Source: Marinomonas algicola (GTDB lineage: Bacteria; Pseudomonadota; Gammaproteobacteria; Pseudomonadales; Marinomonadaceae). From it: a DNA stretch of 64,000 nt. The notes below the pieces were generated by a model that was given only the letters and a program-made list of their open reading frames with translations, was not told the origin of the DNA and searched no databases. Numbering within the stretch: the first letter of the stretch is position 1; each line of letters starts with the position of its first letter. Positions 44,840 to 53,345 of this stretch are shown one piece after another. A program made the translations under genes and the position numbers. Location of the stretch: NCBI RefSeq assembly GCF_014805825.1, contig NZ_CP061941.1, forward strand, positions 310,001-374,000, read 5' to 3'.

Positions 44840-46324
44840 ATGAAATTTACTAGGCAAGTACTATTTGCGTTGACTGTGTGTATTACCTTGTTGAATGCAA
44901 CAACCTCTTTTGCTGTCACCCTTCTTTTTACGTCTAACATCCCCGATATTTTTCAAAGTGATAACGAAGCAAATATCGCTAATTTAGCTGGATACATTGA
45001 TAGCGTAAGAAACACATCAAAAGAAGACGTTATATTTATTCATGGAGGTGACAGCTTATTTCCAAATGCATTGTCAGTCTATGATAAAGGTGCTCACATG
45101 ATTGATATTCTCAATGTGATGGAAACAGACGTTTTTATGGTAAACCAAAGGGAGTTTGCAAAAGGTTTGGATTCCTTGTCATTGCGTACTGGAGAAGCTA
45201 ATTTTCCGATGGTGTTATCGAATATCAAAGATTTGAGAACCATGCGGCAAGTTGAGGGTACTTATCCTTATTTTATTTTTGAAACTCAAGAAATGTCGCT
45301 TGGTGTTTTAATGATGATGGCGCCAACCGTTAATTATCGCTACTTACGGGGAACGGCTTTTGTTAGAGATCCTTTTGAGGAAATGCGTAAACTTTCCGCA
45401 AAATTAAGACAAGAAGGCGTGGATAAAATTATTGTCGTAACAGAAGCCGATGTCATCATGGAATACCCTGTTTCAGACATGACTATGGTTGATTTAGTTT
45501 TAACCACTCATGAAGGAAAAGATGAGGTTGATTTTTCGATGACGCCTCTTTATGCAAAAGGAGGTGGCAATGACGCAGAGGTAATCGAAATCCATCTTGA
45601 TAAAAACAAGAGCCTGTCAACGGCCGATATTGTGAATTATTCCATGGTACCGGAAAGCCATAAGGTTCGAATGGTGGTAAATGGTTACATTAACCGTCTT
45701 TCCGTAGTATTGGAGCAAAAGGTTGGCACTATCTCTACACCGATGCACTCGATTAAACGTTTTGTTCGAACTGAAGAAAGTGCCTTAGCTAATTTATTTG
45801 CTGATTCTATTCGAGCCTTCAGAAAGACCGACTTTGCCGTAATCAACAGTGGTTCAATTAGAGGGAATAAAGAATACGAGAAAGGAACTGTTTTGATAAG
45901 AAAGGATATTTTCAAAGAGCTTCCTTTCGGAGGCAGAGTCAATGTTGTAAACATTACTCCAGCCGAATTAAAGCAAGTAATGGAGCACTCATTAAGCGAT
46001 GTAGAAAATGTTTCCGGTCGTTTCTTACAAATTTCGGGCTTTGAAGTTCTATATGATCTAAATAAACCTGTGGGCGCACGAGTTTTGTCCATTACTCAAA
46101 AGGGTCACCCTTTAGAAAAAGACAGCTATACCTTAGCAACGGATGATTTTATTAAAAATGGCGGCGATAAATACGATGTGTTTAAAAGTAAACCCGTCAT
46201 TTCTTATGCGGTCGAAGATCCTTATGTTTGGAGTGCCGTTGTTACTTTTATAGAAGAGAAAAAAACCGTTTCTCCTAAAATAGATGGGCGATTAAAGAAC
46301 ATTAATTTAGGAACCGTGCAATAA
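44840..46324 (+). CDS. periplasmic 5'-nucleotidase-like protein with decayed metal site
   Basis: This protein of about 494 residues has a signal peptide (MKFTRQVLFALTVCITLLN...FA) and the two-domain layout of UshA-type 5'-nucleotidases. By eye, the first metal motif TNDHH reads TSNIP and the NHE motif reads NQRE. The later first H is gone, while GGDS and one histidine (LTTHEG) remain. Most metal ligands are therefore missing and catalysis is doubtful. The C-terminal nucleotide-binding domain is well kept: INSGSIRGN, ELPFGGRVNVV, SGRFLQISGFEVLYD and NGGDKYDVF. The frame opens from TTG 44813, but ATG 44840 gives a proper signal peptide. Its stop abuts the start of a transmembrane GGDEF gene, suggesting a sensor partner. 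Confidence 0.82.
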   Translation: MKFTRQVLFALTVCITLLNATTSFAVTLLFTSNIPDIFQSDNEANIANLAGYIDSVRNTSKEDVIFIHGGDSLFPNALSVYDKGAHMIDILNVMETDVFMVNQREFAKGLDSLSLRTGEANFPMVLSNIKDLRTMRQVEGTYPYFIFETQEMSLGVLMMMAPTVNYRYLRGTAFVRDPFEEMRKLSAKLRQEGVDKIIVVTEADVIMEYPVSDMTMVDLVLTTHEGKDEVDFSMTPLYAKGGGNDAEVIEIHLDKNKSLSTADIVNYSMVPESHKVRMVVNGYINRLSVVLEQKVGTISTPMHSIKRFVRTEESALANLFADSIRAFRKTDFAVINSGSIRGNKEYEKGTVLIRKDIFKELPFGGRVNVVNITPAELKQVMEHSLSDVENVSGRFLQISGFEVLYDLNKPVGARVLSITQKGHPLEKDSYTLATDDFIKNGGDKYDVFKSKPVISYAVEDPYVWSAVVTFIEEKKTVSPKIDGRLKNINLGTVQ

Positions 46325-48298
46325 ATGTCTGTTCATATAAAGCAAAACCGTTTTTTTAAAATTAGCTGGAAAATTATATGTTGCTTTTTACTGATCATAA
46401 TCTGTTTGGTAACGATCAGTTTCATTGCTTTTGAGCGATTAAATGTGTTTCAAAAAAATGCTCAATATAATGAAAGGGTGAGTGTACCAAATTTTGAAAA
46501 GCTTTCTAGTTTAAAACTGAATGTCACACTTTTGTCTTCTCTTAGTAGAGAGCTCATAGAGGCTGATTCATTAGCAAAGTTACGAATTTCTTATAAAGCG
46601 ATTGATGACTTAATAACGCAGATTCGACAAGAGCTCAACTTAATGGAAGATCAGAATTCCGCTCAAAAATTAAATTCATTGCTTTCTGTTCTTGCACCTG
46701 GTTTGACTAAGCTCTATGAGCATCAAATTAAACATCTTCAACTAGATAGCCAGATCGTCAGAAAAGTATCGTCAATTTTAGAATATTTAGAAAATAAGCA
46801 ATTAGACAGCAGCAAGCATTCTTTAGACGTTTTTTACGCTTGGAATGATATGACGTATAAAATCTCTCGGTCTATATTTGACCTAATTATTAAAAAGCGT
46901 AAGTTTGAAATTATCGAAGCACAGTCACGCTTGTTACATTATCTAGCCTTGTTAAACAATCTTAATTTAGAAAATGACGTAGAGACTATTTCATTTATAC
47001 GTTCTGCAATTGAGGGCCCTTTAGGTCTAATATTCATGTTGGATAGACGCAGTGATATTCAATTTAAGCTTGTTGGTGTAGCGACACAAAATAGCATTAT
47101 TTCGGATAATATGTTGGATAATGTCGCAAGCTTGTTTAATGACACCAAAGTTGATCTCTCTGAACAAGCGTCTCAGCTGGTGTCTGATGCGACTAATGCG
47201 CAATTTCGTTTGAATATTATGATTTTTGTAAGTCTTCTCGTCATACTGTTGAGCTATTCTGTTTTAAAGTATCAGTTGTTTGATCGTATTCGCTTGTTAC
47301 GGAAACTGCTGTCATCAGGCCAGTTAACGAGTCAGCAATTAATGCAATTTAATGATGCTAATGAAGTCGGGGAGGTAGCGGATCAATTAAGACAATTTTT
47401 ATTAAAGATAGAAACTCAGCAATTAACGATTACCATGGTGAGCAAACAGCTAGCCGATGTCATTCAGCACTCGAATTTGCGTGTAGCGGTACTGTGTAAT
47501 CAAGAGATTGTGTATCACAATGAATATTTTTCTGAAGTATTCTCCTTAGACAAAATTGAATCAATTGATCGTTTACCAAAGGCATTTCATTTTATTAAGT
47601 ATGACGATGTCGTTTGTCATGAAAATGAGGGGTCTATCGTTTTAATCGAATCCTATTACGATGACATTTGCCATCGATGGTTTGATTTAATTGGGGCTCC
47701 AATTACCTGGGAAGAGCAAGAGTCCTTGTTATTAAATTTAGTTGACGTAACGGATCGACAGCATGCAGAGGCTCGATACGCAAGGAACTTATCAGAAGTT
47801 GAGGATGAGTCTTTTAGAGATTCGTTAACTGGGCTTTTTAATCGTAAAAAATTTGATACGTTAACCAAAGACCTTTCTTATAATAAAAGTTCGAATGAGT
47901 TTGCTGTGTTAGTTTTTGATATTGATTTCTTTAAAGGGTATAACGATGTGCTTGGGCACTTAGAAGGGGATGAGGCACTAAGGAAAGTCTCTGATGTTTT
48001 AAGAGAAATTACCCCAGAAAACGGATTGTGTTTACGTTACGGTGGGGAAGAATTTGTTGTTGTGTTATTTGATATCACACTAAAAGAAGCCTGCATTGTC
48101 GCAGAAAATGCGTTGCATTCTATCTGCGAAATGGCGATTCCTCATCCAAGTGATCAATGCGAGCTATTAACGTTTAGTATTGGCATCGCTCAGAGCGCTG
48201 AATCGCACCATGATTTCTTACAATGCTTTGATTTAGCCGATAAAAGGTTATACCTTGCAAAGTCTAATGGCCGTAATCAGTTTGTCTTTACTCATTAG
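46325..48298 (+). CDS. transmembrane sensor diguanylate cyclase (GGDEF)
   Basis: This 657-residue membrane protein has an N-terminal helix at about residues 15-36 (IICCFLLIIICLVTISFIAF) and a ~260-residue helical periplasmic region. A second membrane helix lies near residues 297-318 (LNIMIFVSLLVILLSYSVL), then a short linker and a PAS-like region (AVLCNQEIVYHNEYFSEVF). The C-terminal GGDEF domain has RDSLTGLFNRKKFD and the active motif RYGGEEFVVVLF. The inhibitory RxxD motif expected five residues before GGEEF is absent. It should make cyclic di-GMP in response to a periplasmic signal. The ATG directly follows the stop of the nucleotidase-like gene. Confidence 0.9.
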   Translation: MSVHIKQNRFFKISWKIICCFLLIIICLVTISFIAFERLNVFQKNAQYNERVSVPNFEKLSSLKLNVTLLSSLSRELIEADSLAKLRISYKAIDDLITQIRQELNLMEDQNSAQKLNSLLSVLAPGLTKLYEHQIKHLQLDSQIVRKVSSILEYLENKQLDSSKHSLDVFYAWNDMTYKISRSIFDLIIKKRKFEIIEAQSRLLHYLALLNNLNLENDVETISFIRSAIEGPLGLIFMLDRRSDIQFKLVGVATQNSIISDNMLDNVASLFNDTKVDLSEQASQLVSDATNAQFRLNIMIFVSLLVILLSYSVLKYQLFDRIRLLRKLLSSGQLTSQQLMQFNDANEVGEVADQLRQFLLKIETQQLTITMVSKQLADVIQHSNLRVAVLCNQEIVYHNEYFSEVFSLDKIESIDRLPKAFHFIKYDDVVCHENEGSIVLIESYYDDICHRWFDLIGAPITWEEQESLLLNLVDVTDRQHAEARYARNLSEVEDESFRDSLTGLFNRKKFDTLTKDLSYNKSSNEFAVLVFDIDFFKGYNDVLGHLEGDEALRKVSDVLREITPENGLCLRYGGEEFVVVLFDITLKEACIVAENALHSICEMAIPHPSDQCELLTFSIGIAQSAESHHDFLQCFDLADKRLYLAKSNGRNQFVFTH

Positions 48299-48344
48299 TT
48301 ATAATTGACCTCACTTTTCTTTAAGTAATAAGATTTTTATATTT

Positions 48345-49532
48345 ATGGATGACACATCATTAGTTTGGCGTAAATTTATTTTTCCCGATCAAATCAGAAT
48401 TCAGCGCTGCAAAAAAATGCCTGAGTTAGGACCTCAAATTTTATTTTTTAGTGGCGGTACAGCACTGAATAAAATCAGTCGAGCGTTAAAATACTATACG
48501 CATAATTCAATCCATCTAGTGACACCGTTTGATTCTGGAGGCAGTTCCGCTCGTTTGAGAGAAGAATTTACCATGCCGGCCGTTGGTGATTTGAGAAGCC
48601 GTTTAATGGCGCTTGCCGACGAAACCGTCTTGGGTCAACCAGACGTTTTTAACCTTTTTAATTATCGATTAGATAAGCAGGGGCAAGCCGCGGAACTGAG
48701 GAATGAATTGGACAGCATTGTAGCAGGCACTCATGAGTTAATTCAGCCAATAACAGAGCCTATGAGACAACTGATTCGAACCCAGTTGGCTATCATTCTA
48801 TCGAAAATTTCTAGCCGTTTTGAGTTAAGAGGAGCCAGCATCGGAAATTTAATAATAGCTGGCGGCTATTTGAATAATCAGCAGCAATTGGACCCCATTG
48901 TTTTTTTGTTTTCGAGATTGGTTAAGGCGTTAGGTACGGTTCAGACAATCGCTGATTCAATTTATTGTCTTGCCGCTGAATTAGAAAATGGGGAAATTGT
49001 TATAGGTCAGCATAATATTACAGGCAAGGAATCCGACCCATTACGGAGTCCTATAAAACGTATTTTTTTAAATGAATCTCCTGTTTCTTATTGCCCCATA
49101 CCATGCGAGATCTTACCCGATCGAAAAGACATGATCATAAATGCAGACATTATATGCTATCCTCCCGGTAGTTTTTATAGCAGTGTGCTCGCTAATATAC
49201 TGCCATTAGGCGTTGCCGATTCCATACTTAATAATCCAAATTTAAAAGTGTATTTACCGAATTTAGGTGTTGATCCAGAGCAACTTGGAATGGGGCTGTT
49301 ATCTCAAGTGGAAGCCATTATCAAAGCGGTATCAAATGGTTCTACTTTGGATGCAAAGGGGATATTGGATTTCTTAATATTAGATGAGGCTCATTATCAG
49401 AGTGAGACGACGGAAGAATTAGACACTATTAGGAAATTGGGTGTTGGTATTTTAGTGGCACCCTTAGTGAAAGAGGCATCATTATATTATGATGAAGAGG
49501 CGGTATGTCAATTTTTGGTCTCTTTAGTATAA
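48345..49532 (+). CDS. CofD/YvcK-like protein
   Basis: This 395-residue protein resembles the CofD (2-phospho-L-lactate transferase)/YvcK superfamily. It has an N-terminal nucleotide-binding start ILFFSGGTALNKISRALKYY, then LVTPFDSGGSSARLREEF, AVGDLRSRLMALAD, LRGASIGNLIIAGGYL and DIICYPPGSFYSSVLANILP. No F420 biosynthesis genes are nearby, so a true CofD role is unlikely. YvcK-type proteins bind nucleotide sugars. It sits between two cyclic di-GMP gene sets with 46 bp before it and a weak ribosome site. The function is unknown. Confidence 0.8.
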   Translation: MDDTSLVWRKFIFPDQIRIQRCKKMPELGPQILFFSGGTALNKISRALKYYTHNSIHLVTPFDSGGSSARLREEFTMPAVGDLRSRLMALADETVLGQPDVFNLFNYRLDKQGQAAELRNELDSIVAGTHELIQPITEPMRQLIRTQLAIILSKISSRFELRGASIGNLIIAGGYLNNQQQLDPIVFLFSRLVKALGTVQTIADSIYCLAAELENGEIVIGQHNITGKESDPLRSPIKRIFLNESPVSYCPIPCEILPDRKDMIINADIICYPPGSFYSSVLANILPLGVADSILNNPNLKVYLPNLGVDPEQLGMGLLSQVEAIIKAVSNGSTLDAKGILDFLILDEAHYQSETTEELDTIRKLGVGILVAPLVKEASLYYDEEAVCQFLVSLV

Positions 49533-49647
49533 TTTGACCTTTATACGCTTTAACAAGTAGTCTTAATTAAGTTTAGGGAAGGGTTTATGTTCGAGGTCTT
49601 CTTGTTAGATCTAAGTTTGTGAATTTATTAATTATTAGAGAGTGTTT

Positions 49648-50667
49648 ATGAGTGTTAATGTTCTAATTTGTGACGACTCGAATATTGCTCGAAAGCAGCT
49701 GGCTAAATTAATTCCTAAGGATTGGGATGCGAAAATACACTTTGCTGTAAATGGTATGGAGGCTCTTGATATTATTGGTTCTGAAAGCATAGATATGATG
49801 TTTTTGGATTTGAATATGCCAGTAATGGATGGCTATTCGACTTTAGAGCATTTGCAAAAAAGATCAGTAAAACTCAATGTTATTGTTGTTTCTGGTGATA
49901 TACAGCCCCAAGCATTAGAGCGTGTAAAAGCATTAGGCGCTTTGGATTTCTTAAAGAAACCAGCCACTCAGCAGTCTATTAAAATAGCACTGGAGCACCA
50001 TAATCTCTATCAATCATCGGGTGATCCAAGTAGCGTTAAGATCAAAAAGACTGATACAAAGTCCTCTCCTGAATTCTCATTAAATGATTGTTTGCAAGAA
50101 GTTTCTAACATAGCAATGGGTAATGCTGCGAGTGTTTTGGCTGACATGTTAAATGTGTTTGTGAAACTCCCTGTTCCCAATGTGAATATGCTTGAGGCCA
50201 GTGAATTACAGATGGCACTAAGTTATGGCGAGAAAGACAATCAATGTTCTGCCGTATCCCAAGGCTACGTCGGCTCCGGCATTGCGTTTGAAGCATTACT
50301 CATTTTTTCTGATTCTAGTTTTCCAGATATGGCGAAGCTTCTTAATTACAGTGATGAACTTGATCGGGATGCAGAAGTTGAGTTGCTAATGGATGTGTCT
50401 TCCGTTCTGATAGGGCCGTTTATGTCGGCGTTAGGTCGGCAGTTGAACATTGACTTTAGTCATAGCCATCCTGTGTTATTAGGTCAACATGTTCCAATTC
50501 AAGATTTAATTAATGTTAAACGAGCTCATTGGAAGCGAACGTTAGCTGTTGAAATCGTTTATGAAGTTGAAAATTACCAAATAAGTTGTGATCTTATGTT
50601 GTTATTTACAGAAGACTCTGTTGGTGTGCTTGAGAAGCTACTTTCTTATTTAGCTGAGGAAGAATAA
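49648..50667 (+). CDS. response regulator with CheC-type phosphatase domain
   Basis: This protein of about 339 residues has an N-terminal receiver domain (VLICDDSNIARKQLAKL, phospho-acceptor aspartate in MMFLDLNMPVMDG, lysine in LDFLKKPATQ) joined to a CheC/CheX-like domain. The E-x2-N phosphatase motif is present once (LQEVSNIAMGNAASVLADML). The second copy (MDVSSVLIGPFM) has serine for asparagine. The ATG at 49648 is preferred to a GTG at 49642. It overlaps the next gene, a GGDEF protein, by one base, implying that phosphorylation state is linked to cyclic di-GMP synthesis. Confidence 0.87.
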   Translation: MSVNVLICDDSNIARKQLAKLIPKDWDAKIHFAVNGMEALDIIGSESIDMMFLDLNMPVMDGYSTLEHLQKRSVKLNVIVVSGDIQPQALERVKALGALDFLKKPATQQSIKIALEHHNLYQSSGDPSSVKIKKTDTKSSPEFSLNDCLQEVSNIAMGNAASVLADMLNVFVKLPVPNVNMLEASELQMALSYGEKDNQCSAVSQGYVGSGIAFEALLIFSDSSFPDMAKLLNYSDELDRDAEVELLMDVSSVLIGPFMSALGRQLNIDFSHSHPVLLGQHVPIQDLINVKRAHWKRTLAVEIVYEVENYQISCDLMLLFTEDSVGVLEKLLSYLAEEE

Positions 50668-51626
50668 TGTCCGATACATCGAATGAATTGTTTGAGCTTC
50701 ACTGGCTTTTTGACATGCTGCACAACATTGATGTTGGCTTGGTTGTATTAGATACCAATTATGAGGTTCAGCTGTGGAATAGTTTTATGGAGAATCACAG
50801 TGGCGTGAGCTCTATTACAGCTAAAAATAAATCTTTATTCAGTGTTTTCCCTGATTTAAATGCGGAATGGTTACAAAAAAAATTAGATAATGTAGTGGCA
50901 CTACGTACGCCAATCTTCATTTCTTGGGAACAGCGTCCTTTCTTATTTTCATTTAAAAGCTATCGTCCAATCACTGGGATAGCGGAAAAAATGTTCCAAA
51001 ATGTCACCATCCGGCCTTTGAGTCATGTTGACGGCTCCATTAAATACGTCTGTATGGTTATTTATGACGTGACTGATGTGGCGACAAATAAAGCCGCATT
51101 GTCCGCAGCGAATCGCAAACTTCATGTTATGAGTACATCAGATGCTTTAACGGGGTTGAAAAATCGCAGCAGCTTAGATAAAGCATTGGATATGGCCTTT
51201 AGAAGTTTTCGAGCCTCTCCTACCTCCGAGCACTCCTTAGTCATGATCGATATTGATTTTTTCAAAAAAGTAAATGATCAATATGGTCATCAAACGGGTG
51301 ATCTTGTCTTAAAAGAAGTCGCAAATACGCTCATTAAAAGCTCTCGAAAAGGAGACTTCGTTGGTCGCTTTGGTGGGGAAGAGTTTGCCATATTATTGCC
51401 TAATTGTAGCGAAGATAATGCGTTCATCTATTGTGAAAAGCTCAGAAAGCAAATTGAAGCGTTAACTATCTCATCTCCAAAAGGCGATATTAAAATTACC
51501 ATGAGTTTAGGGGTTTCACAATTAAGTGAAGACGATTCAACCATCGCAACGTGGTTAAGTAAAGCGGATGATGCCTTGTATCAAGCAAAAGAAAAAGGGC
51601 GTAACCAAACTTTAATTTTCAAATGA
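50667..51626 (+). CDS. PAS-GGDEF diguanylate cyclase
   Basis: This 319-residue soluble protein has a PAS domain at about residues 10-140 (FDMLHNIDVGLVVLDTNYEV, VCMVIYDVTDV) and a GGDEF domain with TSDALTGLKNRSSLD and the active motif GRFGGEEFAILLPN. RKGD, five residues before GGEEF, is an intact product-inhibition site. No membrane segments are seen. It overlaps the REC-CheC gene by one base (TAATG), so the two products are probably made together and may interact. Confidence 0.92.
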   Translation: MSDTSNELFELHWLFDMLHNIDVGLVVLDTNYEVQLWNSFMENHSGVSSITAKNKSLFSVFPDLNAEWLQKKLDNVVALRTPIFISWEQRPFLFSFKSYRPITGIAEKMFQNVTIRPLSHVDGSIKYVCMVIYDVTDVATNKAALSAANRKLHVMSTSDALTGLKNRSSLDKALDMAFRSFRASPTSEHSLVMIDIDFFKKVNDQYGHQTGDLVLKEVANTLIKSSRKGDFVGRFGGEEFAILLPNCSEDNAFIYCEKLRKQIEALTISSPKGDIKITMSLGVSQLSEDDSTIATWLSKADDALYQAKEKGRNQTLIFK

Positions 51627-51675
51627 TGTCGAACCTAATTAGTGTGGAAAAATATGTTTGAAGTAGGAGCAAAAG

Positions 51676-52590
51676 ATGGATAGCCAGCTGATTTCAGAGT
51701 TGGAAGCAGTAGGTGGTGAACTTTTTGCTGCAAGTTTTAAAGGGTGTGATGAAATTGTAATAGACCAGCCAGGTTTTACTGCAAAGATTTCTTTATGGGG
51801 AGGGCACTTAACCAGCTTTGTTCAAAACTCGTCTGAAGACCTTTTGTTTCAATCCTCGAATGATGGTTCGGACAGCCGTTTTGGTAGAAAACATTTTGGG
51901 GTGCCTGTATGCTGGCCTTGGTTTGGGGCTAATTCAGAATTTACGGATTTACCTGCCCATGGACTCGCTCGTTATTTTCGTTGGGAGCTAGAAGACGTCG
52001 GCCGTTTTAAAAACGGTGATGTAAAAGTGGTTATTAAACTTGAATCAGATAAGCATCCTCTGATTGAAGATATGTGGCCTCAGGCATTTGAGTTAAAACA
52101 AATTTTTCGTTTAGGAGATGGTTTTCAGGTTAACTTTTCTGCCGCTAACCTTTCCAATGAGCCTGTCCAAGTTTCTGAAGCATTTCACACGTATTTTCAT
52201 GTTGGTGACAGCCATTTGTCTGTGGTTAAGGGTCTAGATGGCTTAGAGTATATTGATAAGTTTATGGGGGGGCAGCATCGGCAGAAGAGAGAGATATTTC
52301 CTTGCACCTTTCTTGACCGCATTTATCTAAATGCACCGTCTGTTACTTATTTGGATGACCCTGTTTTTAACCGACGTATTTCTATTGTTACCGAGGGAAC
52401 CTCATGTGTTGTCGTTTGGAATCCTGGTGAAGAACTGTCGAGAGAACGTAATGATATGCTAGACGAAGATTATCGATCTTTTGTCTGTGTAGAAAGTGCG
52501 AATGCGTTAGCTAAAATGCACACTGTTGGACCACGAGAAATTTATCATTTAAAAATGAAAGTAACCTCAAAGACACTGATGAATTCTTGA
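51676..52590 (+). CDS. glucose-6-phosphate 1-epimerase-like (D-hexose-6-phosphate mutarotase)
   Basis: This 304-residue aldose-1-epimerase superfamily protein of the YeaD type equilibrates the anomers of hexose 6-phosphates. KISLWGGHLTSFVQ, FGVPVCWPWFGAN, LPAHGLARYFRWEL and the histidine in EAFHTYFHVGD match that family. A catalytic glutamate is expected in the late ESANALAK segment. A GGAG ribosome site is present. The 3' end lies inside a long perfect hairpin shared with the convergent ABC gene. A link to the galactoside locus 7 kb upstream is possible but not shown. Confidence 0.88.
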   Translation: MDSQLISELEAVGGELFAASFKGCDEIVIDQPGFTAKISLWGGHLTSFVQNSSEDLLFQSSNDGSDSRFGRKHFGVPVCWPWFGANSEFTDLPAHGLARYFRWELEDVGRFKNGDVKVVIKLESDKHPLIEDMWPQAFELKQIFRLGDGFQVNFSAANLSNEPVQVSEAFHTYFHVGDSHLSVVKGLDGLEYIDKFMGGQHRQKREIFPCTFLDRIYLNAPSVTYLDDPVFNRRISIVTEGTSCVVVWNPGEELSRERNDMLDEDYRSFVCVESANALAKMHTVGPREIYHLKMKVTSKTLMNS

Positions 52591-52616
52591 TAAACGTTCA
52601 TCAGTGTCTTTGAGGT
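52564..52616. terminator. 20-bp-stem bidirectional terminator overlapping the mutarotase 3' end
   Basis: Arms at 52564-52583 and 52597-52616 are perfectly complementary around a 13-nt loop. The left arm is coding for the last residues of the mutarotase, and the right arm ends one base before the stop of the convergent ATPase gene. Classical T-tails are lacking, so a role in RNA 3' end protection is also possible. Confidence 0.78.
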
Positions 52617-53345
52617 CTATAGGACCGAATTGACGAAGAGTTTTAATTCTTCTGTCTGTGGTTTCTCAAATATGTCTTTTGGTGGGCCTTCTTCCCAAAT
52701 TTTACCTTGATTCATAAACACCACTCGGTCACTTACATCACGCGCAAAATTCATTTCATGAGTGACCAGAATTAACGTAATGCCTTCTTCGGCGAGCTGT
52801 TCTACTACTTTTAATACCTCACCAACTAATTCAGGGTCAAGTGCTGATGTAATTTCATCACACAGAAGCACTTTTGGTGACATGGCTAAAGCACGGGCAA
52901 TAGCAACGCGTTGTTGTTGCCCTCCTGACAGCTGTTCAGGGTAACTGTCAAATTTATCGGCAAGCCCTACTTTAGTAAGCATTTTTTTAGCAACGTCACG
53001 CGCCTCTTCAGAAGACTGTTTTAACACAATGGTTGGGGCCAGCATAATATTTTGCCCCACAGTTAAGTGAGGGAACAAGTTGAAGTTCTGAAATATCATC
53101 CCCACACTTTTGGCTAATGCTTTTACCTGAATTTCCTCCGTTGTGACTTCTTTGTAGTCAACGGTAATTCCTCCTTTTTGATAGGCTTCTAAGCCATTCA
53201 TGCAGCGTAATAGTGTGCTTTTTCCTGAACCACTTCGGCCAATGATACAGATCACTTCTCCCTGTTTAATAGAAAGGTTTACCCCTTTTAATACGTGGAG
53301 GTCCCCGTAATATTTATGAACATCATTAATTTTAACGAGAGGCAT
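52617..53345 (-). CDS. polar amino acid ABC transporter ATP-binding protein
   Basis: This GlnQ/HisP-type ATPase of 242 residues has Walker A CIIGRSGSGKSTLLRCMNGLE (shown across its loop), Q-loop IFQNFNLFPHLTVGQNI, signature LSGGQQQRVAIARALA and Walker B VLLCDEITSALDPEL. The frame is open to 53441, but the extension lies inside the permease gene. The ATG at 53345 gives the standard MPLVKINDVHKYYG opening and a 14-bp overlap with that permease. It is the last gene of the four-gene transporter operon. Confidence 0.93.
   Translation of the reverse strand: MPLVKINDVHKYYGDLHVLKGVNLSIKQGEVICIIGRSGSGKSTLLRCMNGLEAYQKGGITVDYKEVTTEEIQVKALAKSVGMIFQNFNLFPHLTVGQNIMLAPTIVLKQSSEEARDVAKKMLTKVGLADKFDSYPEQLSGGQQQRVAIARALAMSPKVLLCDEITSALDPELVGEVLKVVEQLAEEGITLILVTHEMNFARDVSDRVVFMNQGKIWEEGPPKDIFEKPQTEELKLFVNSVL

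Noticed and set aside
45685..46092. 135-codon minus-strand frame
   Set aside because: It is antisense to the conserved C-terminal domain of the nucleotidase-like gene.
48345..49532. True 2-phospho-L-lactate transferase of F420 synthesis
   Set aside because: No other F420 gene is in the window and the neighbours are signalling genes; only the superfamily is called.
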